This document shows, one piece after another, positions 1 to 5,410 of a stretch of DNA of 5,564 nt. Position numbers and translations under genes: made by a program. Under the pieces are notes generated by a model. It was not told where the DNA came from and made no database searches. It was given only the letters and a program-made list of their open reading frames with translations. How positions within the stretch are numbered: the first letter of the stretch is position 1; each line of letters begins with the position of its first letter. Source of the DNA: Fusobacteriaceae bacterium. GTDB lineage: Bacteria; Fusobacteriota; Fusobacteriia; Fusobacteriales; Fusobacteriaceae. The DNA lies in the NCBI GenBank assembly GCA_030625925.1, contig DAOUPY010000125.1, positions 1 through 5,564 of the forward strand, given 5' to 3'.

Positions 1-202
1 AGTCACAACATTTTTTTATAAGTTCTACCTGCTCATCTATTTCCATTGTCGATGATTCACCAGTTGTTCCTGCTATTATTATTGCATCTGTTTCGTTCTC
101 CACATGAAAATCTATCAGTTCATTTAATTTTTTATAATTTATAGTATAATCATCATAAAATGGTGTTACTATGGCTACTCCTGATCCGGTAAATATACTC
201 AT
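1..202 (-). CDS. dapA: 4-hydroxy-tetrahydrodipicolinate synthase, N-terminal part (runs off window)
   Basis: DapA condenses pyruvate with aspartate semialdehyde, the first step committed to diaminopimelate and lysine, in the cytoplasm. Only the first 67 codons are present; the rest lies beyond base 1. The visible protein begins MSIFTGSGVAIVTPF, the typical first beta strand of this TIM-barrel family. At residues 45-50 it has GTTGES, the family's signature containing the Thr-Thr pair that contacts the pyruvate carboxylate. The catalytic Schiff-base lysine would lie further on and cannot be checked. The start at 202 is supported by a GGAGGAG ribosome binding site at 206-212, 5 nt before the ATG. 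The gene begins 21 nt after the asd stop, so it is almost certainly co-transcribed with asd, whose product it consumes. N-acetylneuraminate lyase and other relatives share the fold, but the operon context makes DapA much the most likely. Confidence 0.93.
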   Translation of the reverse strand, partial: MSIFTGSGVAIVTPFYDDYTINYKKLNELIDFHVENETDAIIIAGTTGESSTMEIDEQVELIKKCCD

Positions 203-223
203 ACTCTCCTCCACGATTATGTT

Positions 224-1228
224 CTAACTGGATGCAGCATCACGCTGCTTAATCAATAGTTCTACTATCTGCACTGTATTTGTTGCAGCACCCTTTCTGA
301 TATTATCTGCCACTATCCATAGATTGAGTCCGTTGGGCAGACTCTCATCTCTTCTTACTCTTCCAACGAAAACTTCATCTTTCCCCTCTACAGAGATAGG
401 CATAGGGTAGATATTGTTAAACACATCATCCATTAAAACTACTCCCGGAGCATCTGCCAGAGCTCTTTTGATATCCTCTATTTCAAATTCTCTTTCAAGA
501 TCTAAGTTTACAGATATAGAGTGTCCATGTTTTACAGGAACTCTGACACAGGTTGCACTGATTGGAAGGTTAGGTTTTTCTAAAATTTTCCTTGTCTCAC
601 CTATCATTTTTTCTTCTTCCCTTGTATTTCCATTTTCCATGAAGATATCTATATGTGGAAGACAGTTATAGGCTATGGGATGTGGATAGTTTTTAGGAGG
701 TATTCCTTCTATGCCTTCTTCTAAATCCCTTATTCCTGCGAGTCCCGATCCCGACACTGCTTGATAAGTTGAATAGACCACTCTTTTTATACTCCATTTT
801 TCGTCAATTATTTTTAAAGGGACTACCGCCTGGATTGTAGAGCAGTTTGGATTAGCTATTATATTATTATGTTTCATTGCTGATGCTGGATTTACCTCTG
901 GCACAACCAAGGGTACATCCTCATCCATTCTGAATGCACTGCTGTTATCTATCACCACTACGCCATTTCTTGCTGCTATAGGCGAATATTTTTCACTGAT
1001 ACTTCCCCCGGCAGAAAATAATGCATAGTCCATATCTCTGTCAAAAGAATTTTTCGTTAATTCCTCTATTGTATATACCTTCCCTCTATACTCTATTTCC
1101 TTTCCTGCTGATCTTGCAGAAGCAAAAAGGTATAGTTCATCTATGGGAAAATCTCTTTCTTCTAATACTTTTAAAAATGTTGTTCCTACAAGTCCTGTTG
1201 CTCCTACTATCCCTACTTTATATCCCAT
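224..1228 (-). CDS. asd: Aspartate-semialdehyde dehydrogenase
   Basis: Asd reduces aspartyl phosphate to aspartate semialdehyde with NADPH, the second step of the aspartate pathway and the branch point to lysine, threonine and methionine. The 334-residue protein is the usual length for the family. Visible motifs in order: GATGLVG (9-15), the Rossmann nucleotide-binding loop; SSAFR (96-100), with a substrate-binding arginine; NPNCST (126-131), with the nucleophile Cys129; STYQAVSGSG (153-162), with a conserved glutamine; RVPVKHGHS (229-237), containing the catalytic histidine, probably His236; and DNIRKGAATNTVQ (308-320) near the C-terminus. All catalytic residues appear intact. The ATG at 1228 has an AAGGAGA ribosome binding site just upstream. 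It follows lysC by 104 nt and precedes dapA by 21 nt, matching pathway order. Confidence 0.97.
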   Translation of the reverse strand: MGYKVGIVGATGLVGTTFLKVLEERDFPIDELYLFASARSAGKEIEYRGKVYTIEELTKNSFDRDMDYALFSAGGSISEKYSPIAARNGVVVIDNSSAFRMDEDVPLVVPEVNPASAMKHNNIIANPNCSTIQAVVPLKIIDEKWSIKRVVYSTYQAVSGSGLAGIRDLEEGIEGIPPKNYPHPIAYNCLPHIDIFMENGNTREEEKMIGETRKILEKPNLPISATCVRVPVKHGHSISVNLDLEREFEIEDIKRALADAPGVVLMDDVFNNIYPMPISVEGKDEVFVGRVRRDESLPNGLNLWIVADNIRKGAATNTVQIVELLIKQRDAASS

Positions 1229-1274
1229 ATATTCTCCTTGTACTATATATGCACTTTTTTTAATTTTTTTTGAT

Positions 1275-1299
1275 TTCCATAGAGTAAAATTCTATAAAA
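1275..1299 (-). other. Hairpin in the lysC-asd spacer
   Basis: A possible RNA hairpin in the minus-strand transcript. The 5' arm UUUUAUAGA (1299-1291) pairs with UCUAUGGAA (1283-1275): nine pairs, two of them G-U, around a 7-nt loop. No U-tract follows in the direction of transcription (the next bases are mostly A), so it is unlikely to be a terminator. It may be an mRNA stability or processing element, or chance pairing in AT-rich DNA. Confidence 0.3.
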
Positions 1300-1332
1300 A
1301 GAACTCACCCTCTGCCATTTGTTTCCTGTAAT

Positions 1333-2535
1333 TTATAGATTGAATTCTTCCGCTAGAGCTTGCACTGCTCTGTCCTTGTCCTTTGGATCTATTGCATAGG
1401 AGATGCTTATCTCAGATGTAGTTACCTGATAAAATATTATCCCTTCCCTTGCAAATACCTTAAAGACCTTTCCAGCTACCCCGGGATGACTCATCATTCC
1501 TATTCCCACAAGGGATATTTTTGTGAAGTGAATGTGCTCTTCAATTTTAACTTCTCCCAATACTTTTTTTATATTGTCCAAAGCCTCGTCAAGGAGATTC
1601 ATCTCATCATAAGGACACGAAAAGGATAGGTTCAGTTCTTTGTTATCCACCAATGTCTGGCTTATCATGTCTATGTTAACACCAGCATTCCCTAGAGCTT
1701 CAAAAATTATTGATATATTTTCTGGCGTATTTTCAAGGGACTTCAGGGTAGCTAGGATTATATTATCTGTTATCCCCAGTCCTGTAATAAGCTTTTCCTC
1801 CATATCCAAGTTCTTTTCCACGATCCTTGTCCCCCTTTTATCTGAAAGTGTCCTCCCCACATAGATTGGGACACTGTATTTTTTTCCTAATTCCACTGCT
1901 CTTACTTCCATTATTCCAGCTCCTAAACTAGACATTTCCATCATCTCTTCATAACTTATCTCATCTATCTTCTTGGCTTTTGAATAAACTCTAGGGTCTA
2001 CTCCGTATATTCCATCTACATCTGTGTATATTTCGCATTCACACTTAAGACTTGCAGCAAGAGCTACTGCACTGGTATCGGAACCTCCTCTTCCCAGAGT
2101 TGTTATATCTCCTGCTTTATTTATTCCTTGAAATCCTGCCACAATGACTATCTTTCCCTCAGTCAGGTAATTTTCCAATTTTTTAGAATCGATACTCTTA
2201 ATCTTACTTTTAGTATGTATGCCCGTAGTCTCTATTCCTGCTTGATAACCTGTAAGGGAGATTGCTTCCGCTCCCAATTCATTTAGTGCCATTGTAAGAA
2301 GAGCTATTGTTTCTTGTTCTCCCACAGAAAGAAGTCTATCCAACTCTCTTTTATTGGGATTAGAAGTTATAGATACAGCCTTGGCAAGGAGAGTATTGGT
2401 TGTCTTTCCCATAGCGGAAACTACAATAATCAGTTCCTTTTCTTGATTACTCTGTTCAACTAGATTTTGTGCTATTTTTTTGATCTTTTCAATGGTTCCT
2501 ACTGATGTACCACCATATTTTTGTACTACTCTCAT
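1333..2535 (-). CDS. lysC: Aspartate kinase with two C-terminal ACT domains
   Basis: This enzyme phosphorylates aspartate, the first and normally feedback-controlled step towards lysine, threonine and methionine. With the start at 2535 the protein is 400 residues, typical of monofunctional lysine-sensitive aspartokinases. It begins MRVVQKYGGTSVG, with the ATP/aspartate-binding KYGGTS at 6-11. The kinase domain continues with VGEQ (71-74), TTLGRGGSDTSA (145-156) and YTDVDGIY (170-177). Two ACT regulatory domains follow, at roughly 260-330 (with MISQ at 290-293) and 338-400 (with GMMSHPGVAGKVF at 346-358), which suggests allosteric inhibition by lysine. The frame stays open to an ATG at 2604. 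I reject that start because the extra 23 residues are not family-like, it lacks a ribosome binding site and it lies inside a leader RNA element; the ATG at 2535 has GAGGTG upstream. The gene follows lysA by 99 nt. Methionine 245 could be an internal start for a separate regulatory subunit, as in Bacillus aspartokinase II. Confidence 0.96.
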   Translation of the reverse strand: MRVVQKYGGTSVGTIEKIKKIAQNLVEQSNQEKELIIVVSAMGKTTNTLLAKAVSITSNPNKRELDRLLSVGEQETIALLTMALNELGAEAISLTGYQAGIETTGIHTKSKIKSIDSKKLENYLTEGKIVIVAGFQGINKAGDITTLGRGGSDTSAVALAASLKCECEIYTDVDGIYGVDPRVYSKAKKIDEISYEEMMEMSSLGAGIMEVRAVELGKKYSVPIYVGRTLSDKRGTRIVEKNLDMEEKLITGLGITDNIILATLKSLENTPENISIIFEALGNAGVNIDMISQTLVDNKELNLSFSCPYDEMNLLDEALDNIKKVLGEVKIEEHIHFTKISLVGIGMMSHPGVAGKVFKVFAREGIIFYQVTTSEISISYAIDPKDKDRAVQALAEEFNL

Positions 2536-2541
2536 GCCTTT

Positions 2542-2547
2542 CACCTC
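2542..2547 (-). promoter_or_regulatory. Ribosome binding site that fixes the lysC start
   Basis: GAGGTG on the minus strand ends 6 nt before the ATG at 2535. No comparable site precedes the alternative ATG at 2604. This favours the 400-residue LysC that begins directly with the conserved MRVVQKYGGTS strand. Confidence 0.75.
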
Positions 2548-2573
2548 ATTTGATATTAAATGATATAATCTAG

Positions 2574-2624
2574 CTGATGTTTCGCGGTAATTTATTCTTT
2601 TCAAAGAATTGTGATAACCCGAAA
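2574..2624 (-). ncRNA. Leader RNA element, copy 2 (upstream of lysC), unrecognised family
   Basis: This is the second copy of an element also found before lysA. The 5' block (2624-2600) contains GUUAUCACAA and UCUUU, and the 3' block (2585-2574) is GCGAAACAUCAG. A helix closes the element: UUUCG (2624-2620) with CGAAA (2584-2580), continued by GGU (2619-2617) with ACC (2588-2586), leaving one bulged G at 2585. Inside it, AUUCUU (2609-2604) pairs with AAGAAU (2599-2594) around a UGAA loop. The element ends 38 nt before the lysC ATG and has no U-tract after it, so any control would more likely act on translation or mRNA processing than on termination. The sequence match and pairing are seen directly; the function is unknown. 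Confidence 0.5.
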
Positions 2625-2634
2625 GTTCAATAAT

Positions 2635-3936
2635 TTAGTACAATTTAATATCATTTCTTATTAGATCCATATAAGTTTCCCTCTTTACTACTACTTTACT
2701 TTCCCCGGCCTTTACAAATACAACTGCTGGTTTTGTGATCCTGTTATAGTTACTTGCCATACTATAGTTATATGCCCCAGTGGAACCTACTGCTAAAATG
2801 TCGTCTACTTGGCATCTTTGGAGGAGGGTGTCTCTCATTATGATATCTCCTGATTCACAACACTTTCCTGCTACTGTTACCAACTCTGTTTTACTGTCAT
2901 TCATTCTATTTGCGATACTCCCCTCATAGTCTGCCTGATAGAGAGCTGGCCTTATATTATCTGTCATTCCTCCATCTATAAATACATATTTTTTTTCGCT
3001 ATAAGTAGTTTTTAGTCCACCTACCCTGTAAAGAGTGGTTCCTGCATTTGCCACAATACTCCTGCCTGGCTCTATCAGGACCTTCTCTACTTCCACTTGA
3101 TATTCATCTATCTTTTTTTCTAAGTGCTCTATCATGGTAGAGGTGATATCCTCTATATTCATGGCATCATCTTCCTTGGAATAGTAGATCCCAAATCCGC
3201 CTCCCATATTTAAAACTTTTGCACTATATCCTGTTTTACTTCTGATCTTTGCTACAAACTCTACCATTGTCTCTATGGCTGCCAGATATGGAGCACTGCC
3301 AAATATTTGAGAGCCTATGTGACAATGAAAACCTTCTAGGGTTATATATTGGCTTTTCAAGACCTTTTTTATAAATTCTTCTGTCTTGTCGTCAAAAATA
3401 GATTCTCCAAATTTGGAACAATATTTAGAAGTTTGAATATACTCATGGGTATGAGCCTCTATGCCTGGATTTACCCTTAAGAGTATTCTTATTTTTGAAT
3501 TATTTTTTATACATAATTGTTCCAATAGATCCAGCTCTCCAGGATTATCCACAATAATGGTTCCCACTTTAGATTTTAAGGCCAAGGTTATTTCTGCTGC
3601 CCCCTTATTATTTCCGTGGAAGTAGATATTTTCCATGGGAAACCCAGCTTCTCGAGCTGTAAAGATCTCTCCTCCCGATACTGCGTCCATACTTAGACCC
3701 TCTCTAGCCACCAATTGGCACATAGCCATAGTTAAAAAAGCTTTGGATGCGTAGATTACCTCAGTTTCAAATTTACTGGATTTAAATCCTTTTTTAAATT
3801 TATTCATATTCTCTTCTATCAGATGCTGATCCATCACATAGAGAGGAGACCCGTATTCTTTTACTAATTCTTGACTACTTACCCCTCCTATCCACAGTAA
3901 ATTTTCCTTCACTTCCATCGTTCCAAACGTTCTCAT
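2635..3936 (-). CDS. lysA: Diaminopimelate decarboxylase
   Basis: LysA decarboxylates meso-diaminopimelate to L-lysine, the last step of the pathway, using pyridoxal phosphate in the cytoplasm. The 433-residue protein has the usual length and domain order: an N-terminal PLP-binding TIM barrel and a C-terminal beta domain. Visible motifs are YASKAF (62-67), with the PLP-binding Lys65; HCHIGSQ (204-210); GGGFG (245-249) and EPGRS (289-293), which bind the cofactor phosphate; TDNIRPALY (325-333); CCESGD (359-364), whose Cys360 should be the active-site cysteine given to the neighbouring subunit; and GAYNYSMASNYN (387-398). The family usually has Gly-Pro-x-Cys before this cysteine; here it is GKCC. 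The ATG at 3936 has AGGAGG 5 nt upstream. This is the first gene after the riboswitch and terminator, so it is directly under lysine control; lysC follows 99 nt later. Confidence 0.97.
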   Translation of the reverse strand: MRTFGTMEVKENLLWIGGVSSQELVKEYGSPLYVMDQHLIEENMNKFKKGFKSSKFETEVIYASKAFLTMAMCQLVAREGLSMDAVSGGEIFTAREAGFPMENIYFHGNNKGAAEITLALKSKVGTIIVDNPGELDLLEQLCIKNNSKIRILLRVNPGIEAHTHEYIQTSKYCSKFGESIFDDKTEEFIKKVLKSQYITLEGFHCHIGSQIFGSAPYLAAIETMVEFVAKIRSKTGYSAKVLNMGGGFGIYYSKEDDAMNIEDITSTMIEHLEKKIDEYQVEVEKVLIEPGRSIVANAGTTLYRVGGLKTTYSEKKYVFIDGGMTDNIRPALYQADYEGSIANRMNDSKTELVTVAGKCCESGDIIMRDTLLQRCQVDDILAVGSTGAYNYSMASNYNRITKPAVVFVKAGESKVVVKRETYMDLIRNDIKLY

Positions 3937-3991
3937 GGCTTCCTCCTAATTTTGTTTAACCTTAACCTGTAGATGCTATTTAAATTTTTTA

Positions 3992-4055
3992 CTGATGTTC
4001 CGCAGAGCCTTGCAAAAGTAAATGATTTGCTTTAAAGATTTGTGATAACGCAAAA
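3992..4055 (-). ncRNA. Leader RNA element, copy 1 (upstream of lysA), unrecognised family
   Basis: This lies between the riboswitch terminator and lysA. It shares 21 of 25 bases with the copy before lysC in the 5' block (4055-4031, including GUUAUCACAA) and 11 of 12 in the 3' block (4003-3992, GCGGAACAUCAG). The closing helix is UUUUGC (4055-4050) with GCGGAA (4003-3998). It keeps two aligned pairs as U-G where the other copy has U-A and C-G. The middle is 13 nt longer than in copy 2 and can form GCAAA (4030-4026) with UUUGC (4016-4012). The element ends 55 nt before the lysA ATG. It would be transcribed only when the riboswitch permits read-through. Function is unknown, and it does not resemble any riboswitch class I can name. 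Confidence 0.5.
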
Positions 4056-4070
4056 TTTAATTTTTAAAAT

Positions 4071-4105
4071 AAAAAAAAGTCGGCAGGATATATTCCCACC
4101 AACTT
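4071..4105 (-). terminator. Intrinsic terminator of the lysine riboswitch
   Basis: On the minus strand AAGUUGGUGGGA (4105-4094) pairs with UCCUGCCGACUU (4088-4077), an uninterrupted 12-pair stem with three G-U wobbles and a 5-nt loop. It runs into a tract of eight U (4078-4071). The wobbles become mismatches on the plus strand, so the terminator works in the direction of lysA only. It lies 34 nt after the riboswitch aptamer and 134 nt before lysA, the expected place for the expression platform. Confidence 0.88.
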
Positions 4106-4130
4106 ATAATTACAAAAAAAATTATTAGTT
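4101..4130 (-). promoter_or_regulatory. Probable antiterminator hairpin
   Basis: AACUAAUAAUU (4130-4120) can pair with AAUUAUAAGUU (4111-4101) at 10 of 11 positions around an 8-nt U-rich loop. Its 3' arm uses bases 4101-4105, which are also the first five bases of the terminator stem, so the two hairpins exclude each other. That geometry fits an antiterminator used when lysine is scarce. How it connects to formation of aptamer helix P1 is not clear, since it begins 9 nt after P1 and does not overlap it. Confidence 0.5.
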
Positions 4131-4138
4131 TAAGTACG

Positions 4139-4310
4139 AATAGCACCCCGTTATTCCTAAAGAATAACGACAGTTCTGCAGCTATTGACTACAGACCCAG
4201 CAGAATCCTTTGGCATAAGAATTCCACTTCGGCAAAATCTTCCTTTCAATATACTGCATAGGACTTGCCCGTCCTTCATATATCTACTAATAATTTTTGC
4301 GACCTCTATT
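4139..4310 (-). ncRNA. Lysine riboswitch (L box) aptamer
   Basis: This five-helix lysine-binding RNA should turn the downstream operon off when lysine is abundant. Conserved segments appear in the expected order: AGAGGU (4307-4302), AGUA of the loop-E turn (4288-4285), GAAAGGAAG before GCCGAAG (4233-4227), and CUGGGU (4200-4195). Helices: P1 AAUAG (4310-4306) with CUAUU (4143-4139); P2 tip GGAC with GUCC (4274-4261); P3 GAAUUCUU with AAGGAUUC (4224-4203); P4 CUGUAG with CUGCAG (4194-4176); P5 CGUUAUUC with GAAUAACG (4169-4149). The P2 loop contains GGCA (4269-4266) and the P3 loop UGCC (4215-4212), giving the kissing-loop contact typical of this class. At 172 nt it has the usual size. The short reading frames that cross this region on both strands are not genes. 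Confidence 0.95.
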
Positions 4311-4334
4311 TCTGATATTGTTTTAATTTTAATT

Positions 4335-4363
4335 ATTATATTCGATAATTGTTCCAAAGTAAA
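4335..4363 (-). promoter_or_regulatory. Likely sigma-70-type promoter of the lysine operon
   Basis: On the minus strand a perfect TATAAT (4340-4335) is preceded, 17 nt upstream, by TTTACT (4363-4358), which matches four of six bases of the -35 consensus. Transcription would start near 4328, about 18 nt before the riboswitch P1 helix, a normal distance. The surrounding DNA is very AT-rich, so the -35 assignment is less certain than the -10. Confidence 0.6.
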
Positions 4364-4370
4364 ATATAAC

Positions 4371-4384
4371 ATATATATATATAT
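4371..4384. repeat. (AT)7 dinucleotide tract between divergent promoters
   Basis: Seven uninterrupted AT units lie between the proposed lysine-operon promoter and the proposed promoter of the transporter gene. It may simply be an AT-rich upstream region that bends or melts easily. No function is shown. Confidence 0.5.
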
Positions 4385-4431
4385 CATTTATGAAATGCAT
4401 ATCTAGGTAAGTTTTCTTTTTAACTAAAAGG

Positions 4432-4440
4432 TGATATTAT
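4432..4440 (+). promoter_or_regulatory. Possible extended -10 promoter for the transporter gene
   Basis: TGATATTAT fits the extended -10 pattern TG-n-TATAAT with one mismatch. A weak T-rich -35 candidate (TTTTCT, 4412-4417) lies 17 nt upstream. Transcription would start near 4447, about 27 nt before the transporter ATG. The same bases could instead be the spacer of a short upstream reading frame starting at 4441, which would require an earlier promoter. Confidence 0.4.
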
Positions 4441-4473
4441 ATGAATGTTAAAAGGTTAGAGAGGGGGTTATAA
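4441..4473 (+). other. Possible 10-codon upstream reading frame (MNVKRLERGL)
   Basis: An ATG at 4441 opens ten codons and ends with TAA at 4471-4473, directly abutting the transporter ATG at 4474 in the same frame. AAGGTG (4428-4433) lies 7 nt before the ATG and could serve as its ribosome binding site. If transcribed and translated, it would couple translation to the transporter gene. It conflicts with the extended -10 call, which would place the transcript start inside it. It may be chance. Confidence 0.2.
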
Positions 4474-5337
4474 ATGAAGAAGGATCTTAGTATACTTCAT
4501 ATTGCGGTGTTACTTTTTGGATTATCAGGACTTTTTGGTAAACTGATAGAGGCACCTGCACAGGTCATTGTCAGCGGCCGGGTTATATTTGCTGCAATAT
4601 TTCTTTATATTGTTCTTAAGTTTAAAAATGAAAAGATAGAGATGAGTTCTCCAACTTCAAGAAAAATAATAATTTTTCAGGGGTCGCTACTTTTCCTTCA
4701 TTGGTTTTCATTTTTTCAAGCGATTAAGTTATCTAATGTAGCTCTGGGGTTGTTGTCTTTTTCGAGTTTTCCTATTTTTACAACCTTTATGGAACCTTTA
4801 TTTTTCAAGGAGAAATTAGAGAGGGGGAAAGTAATTACAGCCATGATAACCTTTATTGGAATTTCTATGGTGATACCATTAAATGGAATAGACATAAAGA
4901 TGTTAAGCGGGATTGGCATGGGAGTATTTTCAGGATTTTCATTTGCGATTTTAGCCTTAATGAACAAAAAGTTTTCAAATTCAGTATCGGGGATTCAACT
5001 TACATTTTACCAATGTCTGGGGGCGTCATTTTGCTCGATCCCTGTTTTATTGTTATGGAACCAGATTCCATCAGGGAAGGATATATTTTTCATGCTGATA
5101 TTAGGAGTGGTTTTTACCGGGATAGCTCATACTCTCTTTGTAATGTCACTTAAAAGGATCAGTGCAAGTACAGTGAGTGTGACTACATGTCTAGAGCCTG
5201 TATATGGGATTATATTTGCAGCCTTTATATTAGGAGAAATTCCAAGCCTGAAGATAATATCAGGAAGTGTTTTGATCATATTTGCAGCAGTTTCAGCCAC
5301 TAAAACTACGGTTTTCAAAGATAAACCTGCGGTGTAA
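4474..5337 (+). CDS. EamA/DMT-family membrane transporter
   Basis: This is a 287-residue inner-membrane protein of the drug/metabolite transporter superfamily, whose members export or import amino acids, sugars and other small metabolites. I see ten hydrophobic segments, at roughly residues 6-23, 30-49, 64-82, 86-110, 118-136, 145-163, 174-195, 204-224, 230-252 and 259-277. They fall into two EamA repeats of five helices (about 1-136 and 145-277). The repeat-end signature appears as MEPLFFKEKL (106-115) and again as LEPVYGIIFAAFILGE (240-255). The start is supported by a purine-rich GAGAGGGGG (4459-4467) upstream. It is divergent from the lysine operon, and a strong terminator follows 25 nt after its stop. 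The neighbourhood hints at lysine or a related amino acid as substrate, but substrate cannot be read from this family's sequence and no lysine riboswitch precedes it on this strand. Confidence 0.9.
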   Translation: MKKDLSILHIAVLLFGLSGLFGKLIEAPAQVIVSGRVIFAAIFLYIVLKFKNEKIEMSSPTSRKIIIFQGSLLFLHWFSFFQAIKLSNVALGLLSFSSFPIFTTFMEPLFFKEKLERGKVITAMITFIGISMVIPLNGIDIKMLSGIGMGVFSGFSFAILALMNKKFSNSVSGIQLTFYQCLGASFCSIPVLLLWNQIPSGKDIFFMLILGVVFTGIAHTLFVMSLKRISASTVSVTTCLEPVYGIIFAAFILGEIPSLKIISGSVLIIFAAVSATKTTVFKDKPAV

Positions 5338-5362
5338 ATTTAGCAGGATAAATTTATATAAC

Positions 5363-5410
5363 AAAAAAAAGCTAGAGGATGAGCCTGGGTCCTCCTCTAG
5401 CTTTTTTTTT
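5363..5410. terminator. Bidirectional intrinsic terminator after the transporter gene
   Basis: GCTAGAGGA (5371-5379) pairs perfectly with TCCTCTAGC (5393-5401) around a 13-nt loop. Eight A precede the stem and nine T follow it, so the stem can extend with A-T pairs and each strand carries a U-tract after the hairpin. It starts 25 nt beyond the transporter stop codon and ends that transcript. Its symmetry would also stop a minus-strand gene entering from the right. Confidence 0.93.

Noticed and set aside
1275..1299. Terminator between lysC and asd
   Set aside because: The hairpin is not followed by a U-tract on either strand.
414..1864. Plus-strand frames of 62-89 codons across asd and lysC
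   Set aside because: They are antisense shadows of strongly conserved genes, with no ribosome binding sites or recognisable motifs.
2536..2604. 23-residue N-terminal extension of LysC starting at ATG 2604
   Set aside because: It is not family-like, has no ribosome binding site, and lies inside the duplicated leader element. The start at 2535 has both family fit and GAGGTG.
2574..2624. Hammerhead ribozyme on the plus strand (CTGATG near the start, CCGAAAG near the end)
   Set aside because: The conserved A after CUGAUG is a U, and the second copy lacks the GAAA segment, so the catalytic core is absent.
4077..4150. T-box leader (GGGGUGCUAUUCG resembling the T-box sequence)
   Set aside because: The match to AGGGUGGNACCGCG is poor, and the segment is explained by the P5-P1 end of the lysine riboswitch.
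4157..4406. Open reading frames of 73-76 codons on both strands upstream of lysA
   Set aside because: They overlap the lysine riboswitch aptamer, whose helices and conserved loops explain the sequence. The predicted proteins have no recognisable features and no ribosome binding sites.
4716..5318. Minus-strand frames of 63-83 codons within the transporter gene
   Set aside because: They are antisense to a clear ten-helix membrane protein, and hydrophobic segments in overlapping frames are expected.
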